This document shows, one piece after another, positions 1 to 6,052 of a stretch of DNA of 6,748 bases (its first letter is position 1; each line of letters opens with the position of its first letter). This DNA comes from Magnetococcales bacterium (lineage in GTDB: Bacteria > Pseudomonadota > Magnetococcia > Magnetococcales > JADGCH01). The position numbers and the translations under genes were made by a program. The stretch lies in NCBI GenBank assembly GCA_015228995.1, contig JADGCM010000095.1, forward strand, positions 1 to 6,748. Direction: 5' to 3'. The notes below the pieces were generated by a model. That model did not search any database. It saw only the letters and a program-made list of their open reading frames with translations, and was not told where the DNA came from.

Positions 1-858
1 AGGCTGTCTGATGAAGGTTATCACCACTTCGAGACAATTAAAAAAATAAGAGAAAACAACTATCAGTTGAGCTTCAATGAGCTTCAAAACATAGCATTTG
101 ATTATCTAAATGATGGTAATAACACCGAATTACAGAAAAATTATGATTTGTTTAATATACCAGAAGTAAGACTTAAATATACGAGCAATCGCGTATCCTA
201 TGTCGATAATATTGAAGGATTTATTAGTGAGTTATGCCGTGAATACACGCGAGTATCTCATCAAGCAACAGTCGAAAGCAATCGAATACAGCAGTTGCCT
301 CTACCAACCGTAGTCAACTTGGGTAGTGGTAAAGACTGGCGTACAGATTATCTCAATATCGATTGCAACGCGACCTGGAATCCCGATCTCGTTTTAGATC
401 TAAATCAGCCTATCCCATTTGGTAAACAGCTGACGAGCCAACGTTTTGGCGAGATCAGATTGTCTGAGAACTCATTTGAGACGCTGATCGCTTTTGATGT
501 GCTGGAGCATATTACTGATCTGACGACGGCGATGACATCGGCCTTGAAACTATTAAAACCAGGCGGAAAATTTGTCATCCAGGTTCCCTACGAACTCTCT
601 TTAGGAGCTTGGCAAGATCCGACCCATGTGCGGGCCTTTAACGAAAATAGCTGGATTTATTACACCGATTGGTGTTGGTATCTGGGATGGGATGAGGCGC
701 GGTTCGATCTGGAGAGCCTGACCTTTGTGTTGTCGGAGTATGGCGATGATTTACATCGGCAAGGCATGGAGTTAAAGCAGCTTAAGCGTCAACCTAGGGC
801 GATCGATATCATGAAAGTGGTATTGTGCAAACGCTTGGTAGGAAACAAGACACCGTGA
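1..858 (+). CDS. Class I SAM-dependent methyltransferase, 5'-partial (begins upstream of the window)
   Basis: The frame is open from base 1, and 285 residues are visible before the TGA at 856-858. A TTG at 67 could serve as a start, but no good Shine-Dalgarno precedes it and the first in-frame ATG lies inside the catalytic fold, so I treat the gene as cut by the window edge. Counting from base 1, the Rossmann fold begins near residue 104 with motif I (VVNLGSGKDWR, 104-114). The acidic end of strand 2 follows (YLNID, 117-121), then the PDLVLDLNQPIPF block (128-140), FDVLEHI (165-171), and LKPGGKFVIQVPYE (185-198). A DPTHVRAF segment (206-213) recalls methyltransferases of surface-polysaccharide and glycosylation clusters. 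The visible N-terminal 100 residues are AT-rich, helical-looking and not recognised; they may belong to an additional domain. The substrate cannot be told. The stop overlaps the next gene by 4 bases. Confidence 0.85.
   Translation, partial: RLSDEGYHHFETIKKIRENNYQLSFNELQNIAFDYLNDGNNTELQKNYDLFNIPEVRLKYTSNRVSYVDNIEGFISELCREYTRVSHQATVESNRIQQLPLPTVVNLGSGKDWRTDYLNIDCNATWNPDLVLDLNQPIPFGKQLTSQRFGEIRLSENSFETLIAFDVLEHITDLTTAMTSALKLLKPGGKFVIQVPYELSLGAWQDPTHVRAFNENSWIYYTDWCWYLGWDEARFDLESLTFVLSEYGDDLHRQGMELKQLKRQPRAIDIMKVVLCKRLVGNKTP
840..843 (+). promoter_or_regulatory. Shine-Dalgarno AGGA for the GTG start at 855
   Basis: AGGA lies 11 bases before GTG 855 and inside the end of the methyltransferase gene. 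Together with the GTGA overlap it favours GTG 855 over the in-frame GTG at 825, which would add ten residues and increase the overlap to 34 bases. Confidence 0.45.
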
Positions 859-1982
859 AAATTCACATCACGCTATTGGCCATCACTGCTGTGGTAGCGT
901 TCTTGTTGCTCTCCTTGCTATGGACTGGGCAGCGCCATCTGCCGATTGCCCATTTGGTATTGGCGGTAGGAGTGCTGCCGTTAATTCTCGGGGCGATGAT
1001 TCAATTTATCCCAGCGTTGACACGCACCCAGTCGGCGGAAGCATGGATCACGGGATTGCCATCCGCTGCGACATTGGCGGCGGTGGTGGCGGTGGTGGCC
1101 TTGGAGTATCAGCAACGTCAGTGGTTGTTGCCAGCGGCCTTGTTGGCGATGACCACGGTGGTGGTATTGATGGCCTGGATCGCTAAACGGGCGGGACTGT
1201 CCCTGGGTGGGGCCCATCCTGGGGTGCGTTGGTATCAGGCCGCCCTGGTTTGCTTGTTGTTTGGGTTGACCGCCATGGTTGGGGCGCTGTTGCGGCCAGA
1301 TTATTGGCAACCGTTGCGTACCCTGCATGTCCATCTGAATCTCATTGGTTTTGTGGGTCTGACGGCTATTGGTACACTGCAAGTATTGTTGCCAACCGTT
1401 GCTGGATATCGTGATGATCGTGCTGCTGGGCGACTCTGTTGTCACCTAAAATATGCTTTTTTAGGCAGCTGGATGGCGGCGGTAGGGGCTGCTTGGCTGC
1501 ATCCTCTCTCTTGGTTGGCAATCCCGTTGTGGCTATTTCCGATCATCGCCTTGCTCAGGCCTATGTGGAGCAACCGCCAACATTTGGGTCGTTCAGGTCA
1601 TTCAGGAGCAGCCGTTTCCCTTATTGGGGCCATTTTCGGTTTTGTGCTGACTCTGTTTTCTGGTATTCCCATTATGCTGCATTGGATATCCCCTGAGGAG
1701 AGCATTCCGTTATTTCTGATGCTGTTTGTCTTGCCGCTGGTGACGGGGGCCTTGAGTTATCTGTTGCCCCTCTGGGTGTGGGGGGATCAGCCGCAGCGGC
1801 AACAACATGGGCGTGTCATCTTATCGCGTGGTGGTGCGTTACGCACATTGCTGTTTTTAGGTTCAGGTATGCTGGTCGTTGCCGGTAACCGTGACGCTGC
1901 CTTGTTGGTGGTAATGGCCGTGATGGCAGTATTTGTGATGCAAATGGTGTGGGCTTGGAGCAAGACAGTAGGTCAGCCGTGA
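855..1982 (+). CDS. Polytopic membrane protein, about 12 helices, haem-copper oxidase subunit I / NnrS-like
   Basis: With the GTG start at 855 the product is 375 residues, very hydrophobic throughout. I read about 12 membrane segments near residues 5-23, 32-54, 68-84, 91-110, 127-146, 159-181, 199-215, 218-234, 252-274, 285-309, 329-344 and 347-368. Two spots recall haem-copper oxidase subunit I and NnrS-type proteins. H33 opens helix 2 (IAHLVLAVGVLP, ending QFIPAL). LHVHLNLIGFVGLTAIGT (157-174), with H158 and H160 before a glycine-rich helix ending LLP, resembles the AHxHLN-G-G-P pattern of NorB/CcoN-like and uncharacterised 12-helix relatives. The later histidine pairs of true oxidases are not evident, so oxidase activity is not supported. 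It may be a haem- or metal-binding orphan relative, or the likeness may be only structural. The gene sits between a methyltransferase and sbcD, with 4-base GTGA overlaps on both sides, which implies translational coupling. A start at 825 is possible. Confidence 0.75.
   Translation: MKIHITLLAITAVVAFLLLSLLWTGQRHLPIAHLVLAVGVLPLILGAMIQFIPALTRTQSAEAWITGLPSAATLAAVVAVVALEYQQRQWLLPAALLAMTTVVVLMAWIAKRAGLSLGGAHPGVRWYQAALVCLLFGLTAMVGALLRPDYWQPLRTLHVHLNLIGFVGLTAIGTLQVLLPTVAGYRDDRAAGRLCCHLKYAFLGSWMAAVGAAWLHPLSWLAIPLWLFPIIALLRPMWSNRQHLGRSGHSGAAVSLIGAIFGFVLTLFSGIPIMLHWISPEESIPLFLMLFVLPLVTGALSYLLPLWVWGDQPQRQQHGRVILSRGGALRTLLFLGSGMLVVAGNRDAALLVVMAVMAVFVMQMVWAWSKTVGQP
1970..1972 (+). promoter_or_regulatory. 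Short Shine-Dalgarno AGG deciding the sbcD start
   Basis: AGG sits 6 bases before GTG 1979, inside the end of the membrane-protein gene. The ATG at 1985 has only GTGAGG directly against it, too close to serve as a ribosome site. A further in-frame start at 1949 would add ten residues unlike SbcD ahead of the family's usual N-terminus. Confidence 0.5.
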
Positions 1983-3208
1983 GGATGCTTCACACCTCCG
2001 ATTGGCATCTGGGCCGCCTACTCTATACCCGTAAACGTCATGCGGAATTTGGACAATTTCTCGATTGGCTGGTGGGGGTCATTGCCCAGCAAAACATCGA
2101 CGCCGTATTGGTGGCGGGCGATATTTTTGATACTGCCGTTCCGAGCCATGAGGCGCAGCGTCTCTACTACCATTTTTTATATCAGGTGGCTCGTTCTGGT
2201 TGCCGCCATCTGGTGATTACCGCCGGCAACCACGATTCCCCCTATCTTCTAGAAGCCCCACGTGAGTTGCTGCGTTGTCTTGATGTCCATGTCATCGGTG
2301 CCATTACCGAACACCCTGAGAACGAAGTATTGTTACTGCGCGACACAGCAGGCAGGGTTGAATTGATTGTGTGCGCCGTCCCTTATTTGCGTGACCGTGA
2401 CATCCGGGTGGTCGAGGCGGGTGAGACACCCGAAGAGAAACAACGGTATCTGGTGGAGGGTATTCGCAGCCACTATCAATCGATTTATCAGGTCGCGGAA
2501 AGCAAACGTGATGAGGTGGGTCAGACTGTCCCCATCGTGGTCATGGGCCATTTATTCACCGTTGGCGGCCAAACCCAAGAGGGGGATGGAGTCCGCGAGC
2601 TGTATGTGGGTTCTCTGGTCCATGTCGCGACCTCTTTATTCCCCGCTGGTATCGATTATTTGGCTTTGGGACACCTCCATTTGCCGCAGCGGGTCGGGGA
2701 ATCGGCCACCAAGCGTTATTCGGGTGCCCCACTGGCGATGAGTTTTGCTGAAGCCAAACAGCAGAAGACGATTTGCCTAGTTGAATTTGACAGCCGCACA
2801 GGGGTGGTCGAGACGCGGGTTGAAACGATTGCGGTGCCCCATTTTCAGTATTTGGAACAGATTCGCGGTGATTGGGACACCATTGTGGCACGACTAACGT
2901 GGCTGCGTTCAGAGAATGTCGCCGCCTGGCTGGAGATCATCTATGAAGGAGAGACCTTGATTGCCGATTTGCGCGACCAACTTGAACAGAAGACCGCCGG
3001 TAGTGACCTAGCTATCCTACGCATCAAGAATAATCGCGTCACCAGTCAGCAGCTTAATAGCAGCGACGAGCAGGAGAGCCTGGACGACCTTGGGCACGAA
3101 GAGGTATTCAACCGTTGCCTAGAGGCCCACCAAGTCGCAGCAGAACAACGTCCTGACCTGCTAGCGGCTTATCGTGACATCGATATTTTGGTCCATGAGG
3201 GAGTTTGA
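1979..3208 (+). CDS. sbcD: Exonuclease subunit SbcD (Mre11-type nuclease)
   Basis: SbcD is the Mn-dependent nuclease of the SbcCD complex, which cuts hairpins and processes blocked double-strand DNA ends in the cytoplasm. From GTG 1979 the protein is 409 residues and begins MRMLHTSDWHLG, matching the E. coli start MRILHTSDWHLG. E. coli SbcD is about 400 residues, so this is full length. All metallophosphoesterase motifs are present: D8 and H10 (DWHLG), GDIFD (47-51), GNHD (83-86, catalytic H85), GH (190-191) and LGHLH (230-234, H232 and H234). They are followed by SGAPL (248-252) and SF (255-256). The C-terminal capping part keeps EEVFNRCLE (374-382), close to the E. coli EEVFNRR segment. Its GTG overlaps the stop of the membrane-protein gene (GTGA). 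The ATPase partner gene sbcC, which usually follows, is absent here; the next gene is convergent and unrelated. I see no damage to the frame. Confidence 0.95.
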   Translation: MRMLHTSDWHLGRLLYTRKRHAEFGQFLDWLVGVIAQQNIDAVLVAGDIFDTAVPSHEAQRLYYHFLYQVARSGCRHLVITAGNHDSPYLLEAPRELLRCLDVHVIGAITEHPENEVLLLRDTAGRVELIVCAVPYLRDRDIRVVEAGETPEEKQRYLVEGIRSHYQSIYQVAESKRDEVGQTVPIVVMGHLFTVGGQTQEGDGVRELYVGSLVHVATSLFPAGIDYLALGHLHLPQRVGESATKRYSGAPLAMSFAEAKQQKTICLVEFDSRTGVVETRVETIAVPHFQYLEQIRGDWDTIVARLTWLRSENVAAWLEIIYEGETLIADLRDQLEQKTAGSDLAILRIKNNRVTSQQLNSSDEQESLDDLGHEEVFNRCLEAHQVAAEQRPDLLAAYRDIDILVHEGV

Positions 3209-3224
3209 CACGTTCTGTCGTCGG
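3209..3224. other. 16-base convergent junction without a clear terminator
   Basis: Only 16 bases separate the sbcD stop from the stop of the minus-strand ATPase gene. A weak inverted repeat, TTGAC (3205-3209) with GTCAA (3224-3228), spans the junction, and a nested GACA/TGTC (3207-3210 with 3216-3219) lies inside it. The stems are 4-5 base pairs, overlap each other, and have no U-tract on either strand. I do not call an intrinsic terminator. The two transcripts probably overlap at their 3' ends unless Rho acts here. Confidence 0.5.
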
Positions 3225-4280
3225 TCAACCAAAGTGAATACGTGCTTCCAGATTGGCACGCGAATCAGCGTAGTCCAAAGCGCTCTCTTTGGTGATGGAG
3301 CCGTCGCGATATAGCTCCAACAGAGCCGTTTCAAACGATTGCATCCCACGTTCACTGCTGCTGGCCAGCGCCTCCTTGACGCCGTCGATATCTCCTTTCA
3401 GGATTAATTCGGCAATCATGGGAGTATTAATCATCACCTCAACCGCTGCACGTCGTTTGCCATTTACCGCTGGCACCAATCGCTGCGACAAAATCGCGCG
3501 CAGGTAGAGCGACAGATCCATAAACAGCTGCTTGTGGTGCTGCTGGGGAAACATATTGATGATACGTGTCAGGGCCTGGTAGGCATTGTTGGCATGCAGG
3601 GTAGAGATGGCCAGATGGCCGGTACCGGCCAGCTCCAGGGCCGCTTCCATCGTTTCATGGTCACGGATTTCGCCGATCATGACCACGTCCGGGGCCTCAC
3701 GCAACGAACTTTTGAGCGCTTTGGCATAAGAACGGGTATCGACACCGATCTCGCGTTGGTTGATGATCGATTTTTTATGGGGGTGAACGAATTCGATTGG
3801 ATCCTCAATGGTGAGGATATGGCCAGCCGAGTTGTCGTTGCGATAGTCAATCATCCCCGCTAAAGTGGTCGATTTACCCGAACCGGTGCCGCCCACCATC
3901 AGTAACAGGCCGCGCTTGTGCATGATCAACTCACGTAACACCTCCGGTACATTGAGGTCGTCGAGGCGCGGGATCGCAGCACGGATGTAACGCAGCACCA
4001 TGGAAGAGTGGTTTTTCTGGTGGAAGGCATTGACCCGGAACCGTCCCTCATTCCCCAACGCAATAGCGAAGTCGATCTCAAGATTATCGCGAAAGAATTC
4101 GACCTGCTCGGCGGTCATGACACCATGGATAGCAGCGGTTACCTGATCGGGCGTTAGGGCATCCTTGCCGACGGAAGCCATACGACCATCTAATTTCATC
4201 TTAGGCGGCGTGCCAACCGTGAAATAGAGATCGGAGCCACCTTTTTCCACCATTAATTTCAGATAGGGCGAGATATCCAT
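3225..4280 (-). CDS. PilT/PilU-family type IV pilus ATPase, PilU-like paralogue 2
   Basis: This is a 351-residue cytoplasmic secretion-type ATPase of the family that powers type IV pilus retraction. The N-terminal PAS-like domain begins with LKLMVEKGGSDLYF (7-20), very like the start of Pseudomonas PilU. The catalytic motifs are complete: Walker A GGTGSGKST (130-138), Asp box ILTIEDPIE (155-163), Walker B VVMIGEIRD (199-207) and His box GTGHLAISTLHANN (219-232). The LHANN ending is PilU-like, where PilT has LHTTS. The PilT retraction motif AIRNLIRE is replaced by IAELILKGDIDG (289-300), again PilU-like. The protein ends soon after RANLEARIHFG and lacks the acidic tail of typical PilU. It starts 20 bases after the stop of the first ATPase gene with a weak GGGA (4294-4291) ahead of ATG, so it is the last gene of the operon. 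It could be a divergent PilT substitute; PilU-type is better supported. Confidence 0.92.
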   Translation of the reverse strand: MDISPYLKLMVEKGGSDLYFTVGTPPKMKLDGRMASVGKDALTPDQVTAAIHGVMTAEQVEFFRDNLEIDFAIALGNEGRFRVNAFHQKNHSSMVLRYIRAAIPRLDDLNVPEVLRELIMHKRGLLLMVGGTGSGKSTTLAGMIDYRNDNSAGHILTIEDPIEFVHPHKKSIINQREIGVDTRSYAKALKSSLREAPDVVMIGEIRDHETMEAALELAGTGHLAISTLHANNAYQALTRIINMFPQQHHKQLFMDLSLYLRAILSQRLVPAVNGKRRAAVEVMINTPMIAELILKGDIDGVKEALASSSERGMQSFETALLELYRDGSITKESALDYADSRANLEARIHFG

Positions 4281-4300
4281 GATTTCACATTCCCAACCGG

Positions 4301-5446
4301 CTAGTCTTCTTTGGCCTTCAGTGACAGACCCGAAATGCCTTCGCTAAAGTCAGCCCCCTTGGACTTTTTGCTCTCCAATTTGATTCTCAACCGCAGCTCA
4401 TTGGCTGAGTCAGCAAAACGCAAGGCATCTTCGTAATTAATGAGCTCCTGCTCATAAAGCTCGAATAACGCTTGATCGCAGGTCTTCATACCCAGCTCTA
4501 CCGACTTGGCCATGACCTCTTTGATGCCATGAACGTCACCTTTGAAGATCATGTCGGAGACCAGCGGCGACTTGAGTAAAATTTCGATCGCCGCGACGCG
4601 GCCGCCGCCGGCTCTAGGTAACAACCTTTGGGAGATGATTGCTTTGAGGTTAAGAGAGAGGTCCATCAATAGCTGCTGACGCTTCTCAGACGGAAACATG
4701 TTGATGATCCGGTCAAGGGTCTGATTGGCATTATTGGCATGCAGGGTCGACAGTGCCAAGTGGCCGGTTTCAGCAAAATTGATCGCATGCTCCATGGTGT
4801 CTTTGTCGCGAATCTCACCGATCAGAATCACATCAGGGGCTTGGCGTAAGGTGTTCTTGAGGGCGCTATGCCAACCTTCGGTATCCACTCCGACTTCACG
4901 TTGGGTGATGAGACAATTTTGGTGCGGGTGCACATACTCGACCGGATCTTCGATGGTGATGATGTGGCCATGGCTCATCTTGTTGCGATAACCAAGCATG
5001 GCCGCCAACGTCGTCGACTTACCGGAGCCCGTGCCACCGACCACCAGCACCAAACCGGTTTTACTCATCACCACGTCTTTGAGAACCGCTGGTAGATTGA
5101 GGGCGTCTAAGTCGGGAATATCAGTGGTAATGGTGCGTAATACCATACCGACCCGTCCCTGCTGTACGAAGGCATTGACCCGAAAACGACCAATCCCAGG
5201 GGGCGAAATGGCAAAATTACACTCCCGCGTCGACTCAAATTCCTTGTTTTGACGGTCGTTCATGATGGCGCGCGCCAACATCTGCGTCTGCTTCGGTGTC
5301 AACGCGTCTTTGGTTAAGGGCGTCATCTTGCTGTGCAGCTTGATGGCTGGTGGAAACCCAGCGGTAATGAACAGGTCCGACCCCCCCTTGCTCATCATAG
5401 CCTTCAATACGTCGAAGATGAACTGTATCGATTGATCCTGTTCCAT
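4301..5446 (-). CDS. pilU: Type IV pilus accessory retraction ATPase PilU
   Basis: 381 residues, close to the roughly 382 of Pseudomonas PilU. PilU forms hexamers at the inner-membrane pilus base and supports PilT-driven retraction under load. The N-terminal domain carries KGGSDLFITAGFPPAIKL (20-37) and the PilU-typical ECNFAIS (75-81) with IGRFRVNAF (85-93). Catalytic motifs are intact: Walker A GGTGSGKST (137-145), Asp box ITIEDPVEYVH (163-173), Walker B ILIGEIRD (207-214) and His box TGHLALSTLHANN (227-239). The C-terminal domain has VSDMIFKGDVHGIKE (296-310) in place of the PilT AIRNLIRE motif, then ADSANELRLRIKL (345-357). A polar, lysine-rich tail ends in GISGLSLKAKED (370-381), with GLSL shared with PilU of pseudomonads. 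It lies 15 bases downstream of the second lipoprotein gene and 20 bases upstream of its paralogue. The two ATPases share many blocks across their full length but differ enough to be an old duplication. Confidence 0.92.
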   Translation of the reverse strand: MEQDQSIQFIFDVLKAMMSKGGSDLFITAGFPPAIKLHSKMTPLTKDALTPKQTQMLARAIMNDRQNKEFESTRECNFAISPPGIGRFRVNAFVQQGRVGMVLRTITTDIPDLDALNLPAVLKDVVMSKTGLVLVVGGTGSGKSTTLAAMLGYRNKMSHGHIITIEDPVEYVHPHQNCLITQREVGVDTEGWHSALKNTLRQAPDVILIGEIRDKDTMEHAINFAETGHLALSTLHANNANQTLDRIINMFPSEKRQQLLMDLSLNLKAIISQRLLPRAGGGRVAAIEILLKSPLVSDMIFKGDVHGIKEVMAKSVELGMKTCDQALFELYEQELINYEDALRFADSANELRLRIKLESKKSKGADFSEGISGLSLKAKED

Positions 5447-5458
5447 AATAATCCGCAG

Positions 5459-5463
5459 CTCCT
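5459..5463 (-). promoter_or_regulatory. Shine-Dalgarno AGGAG for pilU, embedded in the upstream stop codon
   Basis: On the minus strand AGGAG (5463 down to 5459) shares its AG with the TAG stop of the second lipoprotein gene (5464-5462) and lies 12 bases before ATG 5446. This places the ribosome site of pilU exactly where ribosomes terminate on the lipoprotein gene, favouring coupled translation. The spacing is longer than ideal. Confidence 0.6.
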
Positions 5464-6052
5464 ACTCGGAGGTGTTTAACAACACCTGGGTGTCATGATC
5501 CATGGTCATGCTGAAATCACTTGATGCCACCACCACTTGGTCAGAAAGACGAATCAGTTGCGTGTTGACATAGAGACGACTCCTAGCGACCGAATAGCTT
5601 CCTACCAAGATGGCCTGCGCCTTAAACTGGTTCGCCATCTGGGTCAGTTCCCGCGACAACAGAAACTCACCACCACGGTTGCGCACCAACATGTTGTGGC
5701 GCACCTTGGCCTCCACCATGGAAAAACCGTGTTGGGTCAGGCGGGACGCTACTTGTTGTGACAACAACCGCCCCAACGCCGACGACTGACCCAAATTGTC
5801 AAGATTAACAAAGGTGGCCGGCAGAATTTTGGCATCTGACCGCAACTTATCGACGACCTGCGGCACCATAAAGTCGGCAGCGTGATAAGTCAATTCATTT
5901 GCGGTGATGGATGGCTTACTGAATAGCGGTTGTGACACTAACGGATAGGAGGGACGCTGTTGTTGGCTACAGCTAGGCAGCAACCACGATGCCATGACCA
6001 ACAACATTACGGCTCGTTTATCTACGGATGGTCTACTCACTGATCCGCTCAT
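5462..6052 (-). CDS. Second FlgO-domain lipoprotein
   Basis: 196 residues. The signal peptide has a basic n-region ending K12-R13 and a hydrophobic stretch AVMLLVMASWLL (14-25). It ends in a lipobox-like LPSC with Cys28 as the likely acylated residue; Pro in the box is less common. The mature part holds a FlgO-type domain, with landmarks ATFVNLDNLGQSSALGRLL (79-97), QVASRLTQHGFSMVEAK (100-116), GEFLLSREL (128-136) and AILVGSYSV (147-155), then a strand pair ending QVVVASSDF (172-180). FlgO is an outer-membrane lipoprotein of the Vibrio flagellar apparatus, but no flagellar gene is seen here, so the family is recognised and the role is not. The ATG overlaps the stop of the upstream paralogue (ATGA at 6052-6049). 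It lacks the glycine-rich C-terminus of that paralogue. Confidence 0.82.
   Translation of the reverse strand: MSGSVSRPSVDKRAVMLLVMASWLLPSCSQQQRPSYPLVSQPLFSKPSITANELTYHAADFMVPQVVDKLRSDAKILPATFVNLDNLGQSSALGRLLSQQVASRLTQHGFSMVEAKVRHNMLVRNRGGEFLLSRELTQMANQFKAQAILVGSYSVARSRLYVNTQLIRLSDQVVVASSDFSMTMDHDTQVLLNTSE

Noticed and set aside
1077..1100. GGCGGTGGT-type repeat in the membrane-protein gene
   Set aside because: It encodes an Ala/Val run within a membrane helix; low-complexity coding rather than a functional repeat.
981..1445. 154-codon open frame on the minus strand inside the membrane-protein gene
   Set aside because: It is rich in Gln, His, Arg and Pro, as expected from the antisense of a Leu/Ala/Val-rich membrane gene. 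It shows no domain, no ribosome site and overlaps a well-supported gene.
1588..1607. Two adjacent 9-base copies of GGTCRTTCA
   Set aside because: Only two copies, in frame, coding for a Gly-Arg-Ser-Gly-His-Ser loop between helices. Too short to call a repeat element.
2367..2741. 124-codon plus-strand frame overlapping sbcD
   Set aside because: It lies wholly within sbcD in another frame. SbcD has continuous catalytic motifs across the same stretch, and the alternative product resembles nothing I recognise.
3534..3863. 109-codon plus-strand frame antisense to the second ATPase gene
   Set aside because: The opposite strand encodes the Asp box, Walker B and His box of the ATPase here, so the plus frame is a shadow of conserved coding sequence.
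3580..4760. Near-identical DNA blocks in the two ATPase genes, for example around the HANNA codons
   Set aside because: These follow from strongly conserved protein motifs in paralogues. I see no long identical tract that would show recent duplication or gene conversion.
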